Shown piece by piece: positions 1 through 8,299 of a stretch of 64,000 bases of DNA. Numbering within the stretch: the first letter of the stretch is position 1; the number at the start of each line of letters is the position of its first letter. The notes under the pieces are model-generated. The model had not been told where the DNA came from, did no database searches, and saw only the letters and a program-made list of their open reading frames with translations. The translations under genes and the position numbers were made by a program. This DNA comes from Paraburkholderia silvatlantica. Its GTDB lineage: Bacteria; Pseudomonadota; Gammaproteobacteria; Burkholderiales; Burkholderiaceae. Location: the NCBI RefSeq assembly GCF_003096715.1, contig NZ_QEOL01000018.1, positions 62,001-126,000 on the forward strand, given 5' to 3'.

Positions 1-1454
1 AACTGCTGATGCTCGAAATCGACGCGCACCAGAAAACCGACGCCGCGCTCAAACGCGCGACGGCCGCCGCCGAATCGGCGAATCAAGCGAAGAGCCGTTA
101 CGTTTCCGGCTTGAGCCACGAATTGCGCACGCCGCTCAATAGCATTCTCGGCTACGCGCAATTGTTGCTGCAGGCGAAAGACGAACTCTCGGCAACACGC
201 TACAACGCGGTGCGCACGATCCACCGCAGCGGCGAGCATCTGCTCGCGCTCGTCGACGGGCTGCTCGACGTCGCGCGTATCGAAGCGGGCAAGCTGCAAC
301 TGAACATTGCGCGTGTGCCGCTTGCCGATTTCGTCGCGCACGTCACGTCGATGCTGCGTCCTCAGGCACTCGAAAAGGCGCTGGCCTTCGACGTGCAAAC
401 CGTCGGCCGCCTGCCCGCCACGGTGCGCTCCGATCAGAAGTGCATGGGCCAGATCCTCACTAACCTGATTGGCAACGCCATCCGCTTTACCTCCGCCGGC
501 ACCGTGACGCTGCGTGTGAGTCATGCGCTCGACACGCTCAAATTCGAAGTGATCGACACCGGCCCCGGCATTCCCGCGCCCGAGATGGAACGCCTGTTCC
601 TGCCGTTCGAGCGAGGCGACGCCGCGCACGCGCATGATCACGGCGCGGGTCTTGGCCTGACGATCTGCCGGCTGCTTACGCAGGCGCTCGGCGGCAGTCT
701 CGAAGTCGAAAGCGAGGTGGGGCGCGGCACGCGCTTCGTGGTGCGGCTCTTTGCGCCCGCCGTCGACAGCGCCGACGAAGCGCGCACCGAGCTCGCGGCC
801 ATACGCGGCTATACCGGCGGGCGCCGCGCGATTCTCGTTGTCGACGATCTCGCGGATCAGCGCGGCATCGTCGTGCAATTGCTGACGCCGCTCGGCTTCG
901 ACGTCGCCGAGGCGGCGAGCGGCCCCGAGGCGCTCCGCTGGCTCGCCACGCACGGCGCCGACGCGATCATCATGGACATTTCCATGCCGCTCATGGACGG
1001 CTACGAAACAAGCCGTTTGATCCGCGAAAACCAGTTGTCGAACGCGCCCATCGTGCTGCTTTCGGCCAACGCGTTCGCCGACGACCGCGAACGCGCGAGC
1101 GCGACCGGTTGCGCCGGTTATCTCGTGAAACCGCTCCAGGTGAACGTGCTGCTCGACAAGCTCGCGCAACTGCTCGCGCTCGACTGGATTGCATCCGATA
1201 CGTCATTGCCCGCGCCCGCGCAGGCCGGTGCGGCCTCGCTCGACGCCGCCTGGCCGCCAGCGGTACTCGAGCGCCTGCGGGCGCACCTCGAAGTCGGCTA
1301 CGTGCAAGGCGTCATCGAGCAGCTCGACACGGCCCGCGCAACATGGCCCGCGCTACAGGAGCACATCGAGGTGCTGCGCGCATTGGCGGAACGCTTTCAG
1401 CTAAGGGAACTCGAGCATGAACTCGACCGACTGCCACGCGCCGCCAACACGTGA
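1..1454 (+). CDS. Hybrid sensor histidine kinase/response regulator, 5'-truncated by window
   Basis: The reading frame is open to the first base, so the true start and the sensory part lie upstream; 481 residues follow the first internal ATG at 9. Counting from that ATG, a HisKA dimerisation domain carries the H-box SHELRTPLNS with the phospho-acceptor His at 37. A HATPase_c domain follows with an N-box near 151-156, DTGPGIP near 183 and GAGLGLTI near 212. A receiver domain (about 273-390) has the phospho-acceptor Asp323 in IIMDIS and the conserved Lys374. The C-terminal tail of about 90 residues is unassigned and might be a reduced Hpt-like segment. It overlaps the next response regulator by 38 bp, so the two are almost certainly one signalling unit. 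Signal and outputs cannot be read from this fragment. Confidence 0.93.
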   Translation, partial: LLMLEIDAHQKTDAALKRATAAAESANQAKSRYVSGLSHELRTPLNSILGYAQLLLQAKDELSATRYNAVRTIHRSGEHLLALVDGLLDVARIEAGKLQLNIARVPLADFVAHVTSMLRPQALEKALAFDVQTVGRLPATVRSDQKCMGQILTNLIGNAIRFTSAGTVTLRVSHALDTLKFEVIDTGPGIPAPEMERLFLPFERGDAAHAHDHGAGLGLTICRLLTQALGGSLEVESEVGRGTRFVVRLFAPAVDSADEARTELAAIRGYTGGRRAILVVDDLADQRGIVVQLLTPLGFDVAEAASGPEALRWLATHGADAIIMDISMPLMDGYETSRLIRENQLSNAPIVLLSANAFADDRERASATGCAGYLVKPLQVNVLLDKLAQLLALDWIASDTSLPAPAQAGAASLDAAWPPAVLERLRAHLEVGYVQGVIEQLDTARATWPALQEHIEVLRALAERFQLRELEHELDRLPRAANT

Positions 1455-2433
1455 CGCACAGGCCATGGGCGGCGCCAACGCGACGCCTGGCTGGCTTGAC
1501 GACCGGCCTGTCGTACTGATCGTCGACGATACACCGGACAACCTCGCGTTTCTTTCCGACACGCTCCAGGCGCACGGTTACGCCGTGCTGGTCGCGCTAT
1601 CGGGCGAGGACGCGCTCAAGTGCCTCGCGCGCGTGACACCCGACGTCGTGCTGCTCGACGCGATGATGCCGGGCATGGACGGCTTTGAAACCTGTAGCCG
1701 CATGAAACAGGACGTGCGCCACGAGCATCTTCCCGTGATCTTCATGACCGCGTTGACGGAAAGCGAGCACGTGGTGCGCGGCTTTCGCGTGGGCGGCATC
1801 GACTATGTGACGAAACCCGTACGGCCAGAGGAAGTGAGCGCGCGCATTGATGCGCATGTGCGGCGCTCGCGCGCGCAGCTCTACGCGCACGCCGCGCTGT
1901 CGCTCGATACACGCGCGGCTTTGATCGTGGGCGCCGATGGCGCGATCCGCTGGCAAAGTCCGCAGGCCGCGCGCCAGATCGCCGCTTACTCCATGGCCGA
2001 TGCCGATCACGCGAATCAGGCGAAGCAAGCCGGCGCGCGCCTCACCTTGCCGCCGGTGCTGCGCGCCTGGTTCGAGGAGTGGCTCGCGCGCGGATGCCCT
2101 CCCGACGCCGTCCACGAGTTCGCGGCGGGGCAGGTTCGCCGCTCGGCGAGTGCGACGCCGGCGCCTGAGCCGGGTGAATGGATCGTTATCCTCAAGGAAA
2201 TAGACGATACAGTCCATCGTAATGCGCTCGGCGCGCGCTTCGGCCTGACGGCGCGCGAAGCCGAGGTGCTGCTCTGGGTTTCGCGCGGCAAAACGAATCG
2301 CGACATCGGCGACATTCTGGGTATGGCGCCACGCACGGTTAACAAGCACCTCGAACATCTGTTCCGCAAGCTGCACGTCGAAACGCGCGCCGCCGCCGCT
2401 GCGCTGGCGATTAAAACCCTGGACCGGGCCTGA
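1417..2433 (+). CDS. Response regulator, receiver + LuxR-type HTH
   Basis: A 338-residue two-component response regulator. The receiver domain spans about residues 32-150, with the acidic pair in IVDDTP, phospho-acceptor Asp81 in LLDAMMPG, and Lys133 in VTKP. A middle linker (about 150-265) resembles a small PAS-like region. The C-terminus (about 273-335) is a LuxR/GerE helix-turn-helix containing LTAREAEVL and RTVNKHLEHLFRKL. The ATG at 1417 has AGGGAA eight bases upstream, inside the end of the kinase gene, so the two proteins are translationally coupled and probably cognate. It is likely a DNA-binding transcription factor. Its targets are not shown; the TonB-receptor operon begins 300 bp downstream, but that is not proof of control. 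Confidence 0.92.
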   Translation: MNSTDCHAPPTRDAQAMGGANATPGWLDDRPVVLIVDDTPDNLAFLSDTLQAHGYAVLVALSGEDALKCLARVTPDVVLLDAMMPGMDGFETCSRMKQDVRHEHLPVIFMTALTESEHVVRGFRVGGIDYVTKPVRPEEVSARIDAHVRRSRAQLYAHAALSLDTRAALIVGADGAIRWQSPQAARQIAAYSMADADHANQAKQAGARLTLPPVLRAWFEEWLARGCPPDAVHEFAAGQVRRSASATPAPEPGEWIVILKEIDDTVHRNALGARFGLTAREAEVLLWVSRGKTNRDIGDILGMAPRTVNKHLEHLFRKLHVETRAAAAALAIKTLDRA

Positions 2434-2621
2434 GTGCGGTTGAACCGTTTCCCAAGCAGTCCATGATCATCGTCCGTAGAACAAAATAAAGTCGTCACCA
2501 CATCGCCAGGAAAGTCGTCAACTCGGCCTGAAAACGTTGTGCGACCCGGGTTACCCCTGCAAATGCAATGGTTTGCGACGAGCGAAACCCTTGCCGAGCC
2601 ACCGCACTCCCGCGCGGCCCA

Positions 2622-2651
2622 TTGCGCGTTCTTGTTGTTATGTTATAACAT
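2622..2651 (+). promoter_or_regulatory. Possible promoter with Zur-like palindrome before the TonB-receptor operon
   Basis: The 299-bp gap between 2434 and 2732 holds one clear element: the perfect 12-bp palindrome ATGTTATAACAT at 2640-2651. A weak sigma-70-like pair overlaps it (TTGCGC at 2622-2627, TATAAC at 2644-2649, spacer 16). The core TGTTATAACA matches the general form of proteobacterial Zur boxes (ATGTTATAnnATAACAT-type half sites), so zinc-repressed transcription of the downstream receptor/exbB/exbD/tonB operon is a reasonable hypothesis. The Zur identity is inference; another metal-responsive regulator could use a similar palindrome. The rest of the gap shows nothing else. Confidence 0.5.
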
Positions 2652-2732
2652 TTCGAAAACGATCCCCTCAGCCATACCCGGCGCGTCCTCGCAGGACAGG
2701 GGTATCCCAACCCCAAAACCAGAACGAAACCA

Positions 2733-5081
2733 ATGAATCGCTCGCTGATATCGCAGGTCAGCATGCTGTTGTTCACCTGTACACTGGGTACCCGCGCGCT
2801 CGCGGCCGGCGACGCCGCCGTGCTTGGCGGCACAGTGGCCGACGCTCAGGGACACGCCATCAACGCCCAGATCTCGCTTCAGGATGCAAGCGGCCACGTT
2901 GTCGCCCAAACGACAGCAGGCCCCGACGGTCGCTTCCAACTCGACCATGTCGCGCCCGGAACCTATGCGGCAACCGTTGAGGCACAGGGCTATGGCGCCG
3001 TCGCGCGCATTGCTACGGTGACTCAAGGGCAGATGCCCGACTCGCTGGCCATCGTGATGCGCAAAGACAGCACCCTCGACGTCACCGTCAATGCGCAGCG
3101 CCTCGACCGCGCGCGCAACGGTCTGCTGCCGGAAGTCGGCGCGAGCGTCTACCGGATCACGCAGGCCGACATCGACGCTTCGCCGCAAGGCGCGAACACG
3201 CCGCTAAACCAGGTCCTGCTGCAGGCGCCCGGCGTCGCCAACGACTCGTATGGCCAGCTGCACGTTCGCGGCGACCACGCAGACCTGCAATATCGACTCA
3301 ACGGCATCCTCATTCCTGAGCCGATCAGCGGTTTCGGCCAGTCGCTCGACGCACGCATCATCGACCAGCTGAACCTCGTGACCGGCGCGCTGCCGGCCCA
3401 GTACGGCTATCGCACGGCGGGCATCGTCGACATTCGCACCAAAACGGGCGACACCGGCAATGGCGGCACCATCGACGTCTACGGCGGCAGCCACCAGACG
3501 ATTCAGACGAGTGCCGACGTCTTCGGCTCGAGCGGTCCGTTCAGCTATTACTTCTCGGGTTCGCTCGGCCAGAACAATCTGGGTATCGAGGCGCCCACTT
3601 CGGACGGAAGCCCCCTGCACGACCACACGCGCCAGGGCAATGGCTTCGGCTATATGTCGTACCTGCTCAACCCGCTCACGCGCGTGAGCGTCATGTTCGG
3701 CACCGCGAGCAACCAGTTCCAAATCCCGAATACGCCGGGACTCACCCCGGTTTACACGCTGAACGGGCAGTCGAGCTTCAACTCGGCCGACCTGAACGAA
3801 ACGCAGTCGGAGCTGAACAACTTTGCGGCCGTGGCGCTCCAGGGCACCAACGGCGGTGCGCTCGACTACCAGGTGGCGTTCTTCACGCGCTACACGCGCA
3901 CGAAGTTCAATCCCGACCCGGTAGGCGACCTCATCTTCAACGGCGTGGCCTCCGAGGACTTCCACAGCAACCAGGCGAACGGCGTGCAGTCCGACTTCAC
4001 CTGGCGCCTGAACGACAGCCACACCGTGCGCGCGGGCCTCATGTTCCAGCAGGAGCATGCCGTGTTCGACGACAGCGTCTCCGTGTTCCCCGTCGACGCG
4101 AACGGCAACCAGACTTCCGACCAGCCGCTCACCATTCAGGACTCGCACAGCCAGACAGGATATCTCTACAGCCTCTACGTCCAGGACGAGTGGAAGCTCG
4201 CGCCAAAGCTGACGCTGAACTACGGGCTGCGCTACGACCGCATGGACGAATACGTGCAGGCCGGACAACTGAGTCCGCGCATCGGCCTCGTGTACCAGCC
4301 GACCAACGCAACGACGCTGCACGCGGGCTACGCACGCTATTTCACGCCGCCGGCCTTCGAGCTCGTCTCCGACGCCACGATCAGCAAGTTCAATGGCACG
4401 ACCAACCAGAGCCCTTCTTCGCAGAACGATCCGGTGAAGCCCGAGCGTGCCGATTACTTCGACATCGGCATCACGCAGCGCCTGACGCCCGCGCTCACCG
4501 TCGGGCTCGACGCGTACTACAAGCGCGCGACGGACCTGCTCGATGAAGGACAGTTCGGTTCGGCGCTCATCTTCACGCCGTTCAACTACCAGTATGGCCG
4601 CGTCTATGGCGTGGAATTCACGTCGAGCTACCACCAGGACAACGTGAGCGCCTACGTGAACGTCGCGTTCAGCCGCGCGCAGGGAAAGAACATCGTATCG
4701 GCGCAGTTCAACTTCGACCCTGCGGAGCTGGCCTACATCGCAAACCACTGGGTCTCTCTCGACCACGATCAGCGCATCACGGCGTCGTTCGGCGGCACAT
4801 ACACCCTGGGCATGACGACGTTCACGGCGGACGCGATCGTGGGCAGCGGGCTGCGCAGCGGCTTTGCCAACACCGACCGTCTGCCGTGGTACGCACAGAT
4901 CAATCTGGGCGTCATCCAGCACTTCAATGAGCCTCTGGTAGGCAAGTTCGACGCGCGGCTCGTGCTCGTCAACGCGTTCGATCGCGTCTACGAGCTTCGC
5001 GATGGTTCCGGCATTGGGGTGAGTGCGCCGCAGTACGGACCGCAGCGCGCGATCTATGCCGGACTCACCAAGCACTTCTAA
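2733..5081 (+). CDS. TonB-dependent outer-membrane receptor with N-terminal carboxypeptidase-like domain
   Basis: A 782-residue protein that starts with a Sec signal peptide (about residues 1-25, ending ALAAG). A beta-sandwich carboxypeptidase-regulatory-like domain follows (about 28-112), then a plug domain (about 140-235, with APGVANDSYGQLHVRG) and a 22-strand-type beta barrel that ends in the expected aromatic residue (LTKHF). Such proteins take up scarce ligands across the outer membrane using energy passed by TonB-ExbB-ExbD, and this receptor brings its own copy of that machinery directly downstream. The extra N-terminal domain is found in Oar/CirA-like receptors and does not define the ligand. 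The Zur-like palindrome upstream suggests a zinc chelate, but siderophore or other metal substrates remain possible. Confidence 0.93.
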   Translation: MNRSLISQVSMLLFTCTLGTRALAAGDAAVLGGTVADAQGHAINAQISLQDASGHVVAQTTAGPDGRFQLDHVAPGTYAATVEAQGYGAVARIATVTQGQMPDSLAIVMRKDSTLDVTVNAQRLDRARNGLLPEVGASVYRITQADIDASPQGANTPLNQVLLQAPGVANDSYGQLHVRGDHADLQYRLNGILIPEPISGFGQSLDARIIDQLNLVTGALPAQYGYRTAGIVDIRTKTGDTGNGGTIDVYGGSHQTIQTSADVFGSSGPFSYYFSGSLGQNNLGIEAPTSDGSPLHDHTRQGNGFGYMSYLLNPLTRVSVMFGTASNQFQIPNTPGLTPVYTLNGQSSFNSADLNETQSELNNFAAVALQGTNGGALDYQVAFFTRYTRTKFNPDPVGDLIFNGVASEDFHSNQANGVQSDFTWRLNDSHTVRAGLMFQQEHAVFDDSVSVFPVDANGNQTSDQPLTIQDSHSQTGYLYSLYVQDEWKLAPKLTLNYGLRYDRMDEYVQAGQLSPRIGLVYQPTNATTLHAGYARYFTPPAFELVSDATISKFNGTTNQSPSSQNDPVKPERADYFDIGITQRLTPALTVGLDAYYKRATDLLDEGQFGSALIFTPFNYQYGRVYGVEFTSSYHQDNVSAYVNVAFSRAQGKNIVSAQFNFDPAELAYIANHWVSLDHDQRITASFGGTYTLGMTTFTADAIVGSGLRSGFANTDRLPWYAQINLGVIQHFNEPLVGKFDARLVLVNAFDRVYELRDGSGIGVSAPQYGPQRAIYAGLTKHF

Positions 5082-5106
5082 TCATTTACGCGAGAAGGAT
5101 TCCATC

Positions 5107-5700
5107 ATGAACGACTGGAGCGGTGTAGCCGAGGCCTTCATGCTCGGCGGCTGGGTCATCTACCCGTTGAGCCTGCTCGCCATCGCTGCCCTCACGATCA
5201 CATTCGACCGGGCGTACGTCTGGTGGCGCTACGCCCGCACGCCGCGCGACGGCGACGCCAGCGCGCTGCCCGGCAGACATGTCCTGCGGCGGCTCGATGC
5301 CCAGATGGGCGACGGCAACCTGCCCATCTGGCGCATCGAAGCACAGATCGAGGCGGCCGCGTCGCAAATCGAACGTGACATGAGCCGCGGCCTCTGGCTG
5401 CTCGAAACGATCGTGACCGCGGCGCCGCTGCTCGGCCTGCTCGGCACGATCGTCGGCATGATGCATTCGTTCCGGCTCATTGGCGGCGATGGCCTCGTCA
5501 ATCCTTCGGGCGTGTCAGGCGGCGTTGCACAGGCGCTGGTTGCAACGGCGATCGGGCTGGTGATCGCGCTTGTCACGCTCTTTGCGTTCAATTATTTTTC
5601 GCGGCGTGTGGAGCGGCTCATGGACGAACTGGAAATGTTCGCGAATAAACGCCTGGGCGACCTGCGGCTTGCGCGCGAAAATGGCGGGGCGGCGTCATGA
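5107..5700 (+). CDS. exbB: ExbB/TolQ-type proton channel subunit
   Basis: A 197-residue inner-membrane protein of the MotA/TolQ/ExbB family. Three membrane segments are visible, at about residues 12-34, 100-124 and 138-165, and the last two carry the small-residue-rich helices of the proton channel (TAAPLLGLLGTIVGMM and VATAIGLVIALVT). With ExbD it forms the motor that energises TonB. The ATG at 5107 is chosen because GAGAAGGA lies eight bases upstream; a longer frame reaches back into the receptor gene without support. Its stop overlaps the exbD start by four bases, so the genes are translationally coupled. Confidence 0.93.
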   Translation: MNDWSGVAEAFMLGGWVIYPLSLLAIAALTITFDRAYVWWRYARTPRDGDASALPGRHVLRRLDAQMGDGNLPIWRIEAQIEAAASQIERDMSRGLWLLETIVTAAPLLGLLGTIVGMMHSFRLIGGDGLVNPSGVSGGVAQALVATAIGLVIALVTLFAFNYFSRRVERLMDELEMFANKRLGDLRLARENGGAAS

Positions 5701-6095
5701 AGCTGCGGCGCTCGCGTACGTCGCGGCGTGGCCGCATCGAGATCATCCCGATGATCGACGTGATGTTTTTTCTGCTGGCGACGTTCATGCTGACTTCGCT
5801 GTCGATGCAGCGGCTCGACGCCGTGCACATCGACCTGCCCAGCGGTCAGGCGCAGTCCGTACCGCTGGACCGGCCGTTGACACTGTCCGTGAATCGCTCC
5901 AACCAGATCTTCGTGAACCGGCAGCCGGTGCGGCTCGATGAGGTAAGCCGCGCCGTGGCGAAGGGTATTCGACGTGATGGAAATATCGTCGTCGCCGCCG
6001 ATGACGGCGCATCGCACGGCGTCGTCGTCCAGGCCATTCTCGAAGCACGCAAGGCCGGGGCCGAGCATTTTCTCGTAGCCGTGCATCGTGAGTAG
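5697..6095 (+). CDS. exbD: ExbD/TolR-type biopolymer transport protein
   Basis: A 132-residue protein with a short basic cytoplasmic tail, one membrane helix (about 15-36) and a periplasmic domain. The essential channel aspartate is present as Asp21 in IPMIDVMFFLL. It pairs with ExbB to convert proton flow into movement of TonB. The start ATG overlaps the exbB stop, and its own stop overlaps the tonB start, a compact coupled arrangement typical of dedicated receptor-motor operons. Confidence 0.93.
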   Translation: MKLRRSRTSRRGRIEIIPMIDVMFFLLATFMLTSLSMQRLDAVHIDLPSGQAQSVPLDRPLTLSVNRSNQIFVNRQPVRLDEVSRAVAKGIRRDGNIVVAADDGASHGVVVQAILEARKAGAEHFLVAVHRE

Positions 6096-6819
6096 CGCCT
6101 CGGGGTCACGAACTGCCCATTGCGACCGGGGCACGCGACGGTATGTGATCGCCACGATTCTGGCTGCCGCCACGTGGGGGCTGTTTCTTGCGCGTACGCA
6201 GTGGCTCGTTGGCGCGCAGCAGGACACAACGTGGCGAGAACCGGTCGACATGCGCGTGATTGTGCTGCCACCGGTGTCACCGGTAGAGCCGCACACAAGC
6301 GAGACCGCTCAGGTTCCAGTTCGACGTGAGGCGGCGCGACCCTCGATCCATCGCGAGCCACGATTGCCTCGCCCCACGCAACCGTCGCACGTTGCACTGG
6401 CACACGTCGCGTCCGCGCAGACATCGGTGCAACAGCCTGCCGTGCAACGCGATACGCTGCCGCCGTCTATGCAGGCTCACGGTGATGCTCCAATACCGGC
6501 TAGCGACTCCCGGCCGACCGGAGACGGGGCCCTCGCCCCCTCCGGCCCAGTGAGCAAGGAAGCCCGGCTGCTGTCCCGGCCGCTGCCGGAACTGCCCGAT
6601 GACCTTCGCGAGCAAGGCTATCAGGCGGTCGCCGTGGCGCGTTTCGCCATCCATGCCGACGGTACATTCGACGTGGATCTGCTCAAGCCGACACCGAATC
6701 CGCGACTGAACCAGATCCTGCTCGCAACGCTGCGGCAATGGCGCTTCTTTCCGGCAACGGAGGACGGTCGTCCGGTCGACAGCCATCAGGACGTGCGAGT
6801 CCATTTCAACGTGAATTGA
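6088..6819 (+). CDS. tonB: Energy transducer TonB family protein
   Basis: A 243-residue TonB-like protein: a single N-terminal membrane anchor (about residues 18-36), a proline-rich, low-complexity periplasmic linker, and a C-terminal TonB domain (about 160-243, with RFAIHADGTFDVDLLKPTP and LRQWRFFPATEDGRP) that contacts the TonB box of the receptor. It starts with GTG at 6088, inside the last codons of exbD, so translation is coupled. It completes a receptor-ExbB-ExbD-TonB set that probably serves only the receptor at the start of the operon. Confidence 0.9.
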   Translation: MSSASGSRTAHCDRGTRRYVIATILAAATWGLFLARTQWLVGAQQDTTWREPVDMRVIVLPPVSPVEPHTSETAQVPVRREAARPSIHREPRLPRPTQPSHVALAHVASAQTSVQQPAVQRDTLPPSMQAHGDAPIPASDSRPTGDGALAPSGPVSKEARLLSRPLPELPDDLREQGYQAVAVARFAIHADGTFDVDLLKPTPNPRLNQILLATLRQWRFFPATEDGRPVDSHQDVRVHFNVN

Positions 6820-6951
6820 TCATTGTCGCGGCGCACGAAGTACGGTGCGGACGTCGCGGAACCAGTTTGTGACCGGAGGAGCGGTTACGCGGGCGACTGT
6901 GGAGCATCGTAACGCTGCGTTACAGGGAAACGAGCCGTGGTGCTCGTGGCT

Positions 6952-7269
6952 CTATCGCTTGGGCCCTTTCATCCATTCCGCCTCCATCGCCGCATTGCGC
7001 TCTTCGTCCGCCTCGACGGGGTCCATCGCTTCGTCGACTGATGCCGTTGCGCGTTCGACGGCTGATTTCATTTCATCTGCATCCTCGCTGACATCGCCGT
7101 TGTCGTAACCTGGCGGCTGCAGCATATCCCTGAGCATCGCGCCCAGTTCTGGCGTGTCCCAGGGCAGACCATGCTGCGTGCGGACCTTGATATAGTGCCG
7201 CACTTCCGCGTCCTGCTCCGCCGTAAGCGGTAGCCCTCGAAACGTGCTTTGGGGGTCAGAGTTCGCCAT
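6952..7269 (-). CDS. Conserved-looking small hypothetical protein
   Basis: I do not recognise this 105-residue protein. It is acidic and soluble, with no signal peptide or membrane helix. The middle (residues 15-55) reads as a compact globular segment (LTAEQDAEVRHYIKVRTQ and LGAMLRDMLQPPGY), and the C-terminal half is a glutamate/alanine-rich helix. The ATG has AGGAGA seven bases upstream on the minus strand, and its residue composition is not that of a shadow frame, so it is probably a real gene. It is transcribed towards the tonB gene and stands alone. Confidence 0.68.
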   Translation of the reverse strand: MANSDPQSTFRGLPLTAEQDAEVRHYIKVRTQHGLPWDTPELGAMLRDMLQPPGYDNGDVSEDADEMKSAVERATASVDEAMDPVEADEERNAAMEAEWMKGPKR

Positions 7270-7528
7270 GGCCGTCTCCTATTTCCACTGCGTTTTGAGT
7301 GTAACCCCATTGCAACCAAGGACCGTTCTGGGGTGCGGTTGGCACCACCAAGACGCGATTAGCCATGAAGAGAAACTGCGCCAGCCTGCTGAAAACACCG
7401 AACATGCTTGCCTGTCTTTCAACTCTCATAGCGAGAGTTATCGGATTCGGGACATTCGGCTTACCACTTGTGCCGTATTGGCAAAGCTGGGTCCCAGTGT
7501 CCACCAATCGATCGTCAGCTGCGAGTCG

Positions 7529-7557
7529 TTGCGGATAGATTGTGATCGCAATATAAT
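7529..7557 (+). promoter_or_regulatory. Sigma-70 promoter with operator in the spacer, upstream of tetR-type gene
   Basis: TTGCGG (7529-7534) and a perfect TATAAT (7552-7557) are separated by 17 bp. The spacer and the -10 edge hold the near-palindrome ATTGTGATCGCAAT (7539-7552), which is symmetric except for one T/G pair. An operator between -35 and -10 is the usual position for autorepression by a TetR protein, and the regulator starts 28 bp downstream. The remaining part of the 315-bp gap (7270-7528) shows no gene. Confidence 0.72.
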
Positions 7558-7584
7558 CGACGCATCGTATTGGTGGAGAGGTTT

Positions 7585-8166
7585 ATGAGAGTCAGTCGCG
7601 CTCAGGCGGAAGAGAACCGCCGCGTGGTCATAGAAAAAGCCGGACAGCTGTTCCGCGAGCGCGGTTTCGATGGCGTCGGACTGAATGACCTGATGGGCGC
7701 GGCGGGCCTCACCCAGGGCGGCTTTTACAAGCAGTTCCGGTCGAAGGACGATCTGGCCATCCAGGCGTGCGACCGCGTGATGGCGGACAGCAAGGCGCAT
7801 CTGACGCAAGTCGTCGAAAGCGGCACGGAGGATCCCTTGGCCGAGATCGTCAGCCAGTATCTTTCGCGCCGGCACCGCGATATGCCCGGTGCTGGGTGCA
7901 TCTTTGCTTCGCTCGGCGCCGATGCAGCGCGTGGCAGTCCCGAGCTAATCCGCAGCTTCGAAGCGGGTATCCGGGGTTACCTCGAGATACTCGAGCGTGC
8001 AGGGCAAACCTCTCCCGCACACGGCCCCCCCCAAGACCCTGCCGTCATGCTCTCGACGATGGTGGGCGCGCTGGTGTTGTCCCGTCTTGTTGCCGACACC
8101 GCGCTCTCCGACCGGATACTCGATATGGCGATCGGCAGTCTGCTCGATCGCAGGGAGGTGCGTTAG
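7585..8166 (+). CDS. TetR family transcriptional regulator
   Basis: A 193-residue regulator. The N-terminal TetR helix-turn-helix covers about residues 10-55 (VIEKAGQLFRERGFDGVG and GGFYKQFRSKDDL), followed by an all-helical ligand-binding domain with a C-terminal region of the type found in regulators of electrophile- or quinone-induced reductases. The ATG at 7585 is chosen because GGAGAGG precedes it; a TTG five codons upstream is less likely. It probably represses itself through the operator at 7539-7552 and the aldo/keto reductase plus NmrA-like genes that follow on the same strand. Confidence 0.9.
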   Translation: MRVSRAQAEENRRVVIEKAGQLFRERGFDGVGLNDLMGAAGLTQGGFYKQFRSKDDLAIQACDRVMADSKAHLTQVVESGTEDPLAEIVSQYLSRRHRDMPGAGCIFASLGADAARGSPELIRSFEAGIRGYLEILERAGQTSPAHGPPQDPAVMLSTMVGALVLSRLVADTALSDRILDMAIGSLLDRREVR

Positions 8167-8254
8167 AGATCCGGTTCCGTCCGGTCAGATCCAGGTAGCG
8201 AGGCTGTCGATGGCACTTCGCTACTTCTGATCGTATGCCGCCGCGGCGGCAGGT

Positions 8255-8275
8255 TCGAATTCAAGCCGAATTCGA
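8255..8275. promoter_or_regulatory. Perfect inverted repeat before aldo/keto reductase gene
   Basis: TCGAATTC and GAATTCGA form perfect 8-bp arms around AAGCC, 25 bp before the aldo/keto reductase start. Each arm also contains GAATTC, so the element reads as a direct repeat as well. It is followed by an AT-rich stretch (ATATTTAATATT) that could serve as a -10 region. It is a candidate operator for the upstream TetR protein, although it does not match the palindrome in the tetR promoter. Confidence 0.45.
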
Positions 8276-8299
8276 TATTTAATATTAGGAGTGCGATTC

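Noticed and set aside
3204..5075. Long minus-strand open frame (623 codons) opposite the TonB receptor gene
   Set aside because: It mirrors the codon periodicity of the receptor gene, is rich in Arg, Val and Glu in shadow-like fashion, and has no ribosome-binding site or family resemblance, while the plus strand encodes a complete receptor.
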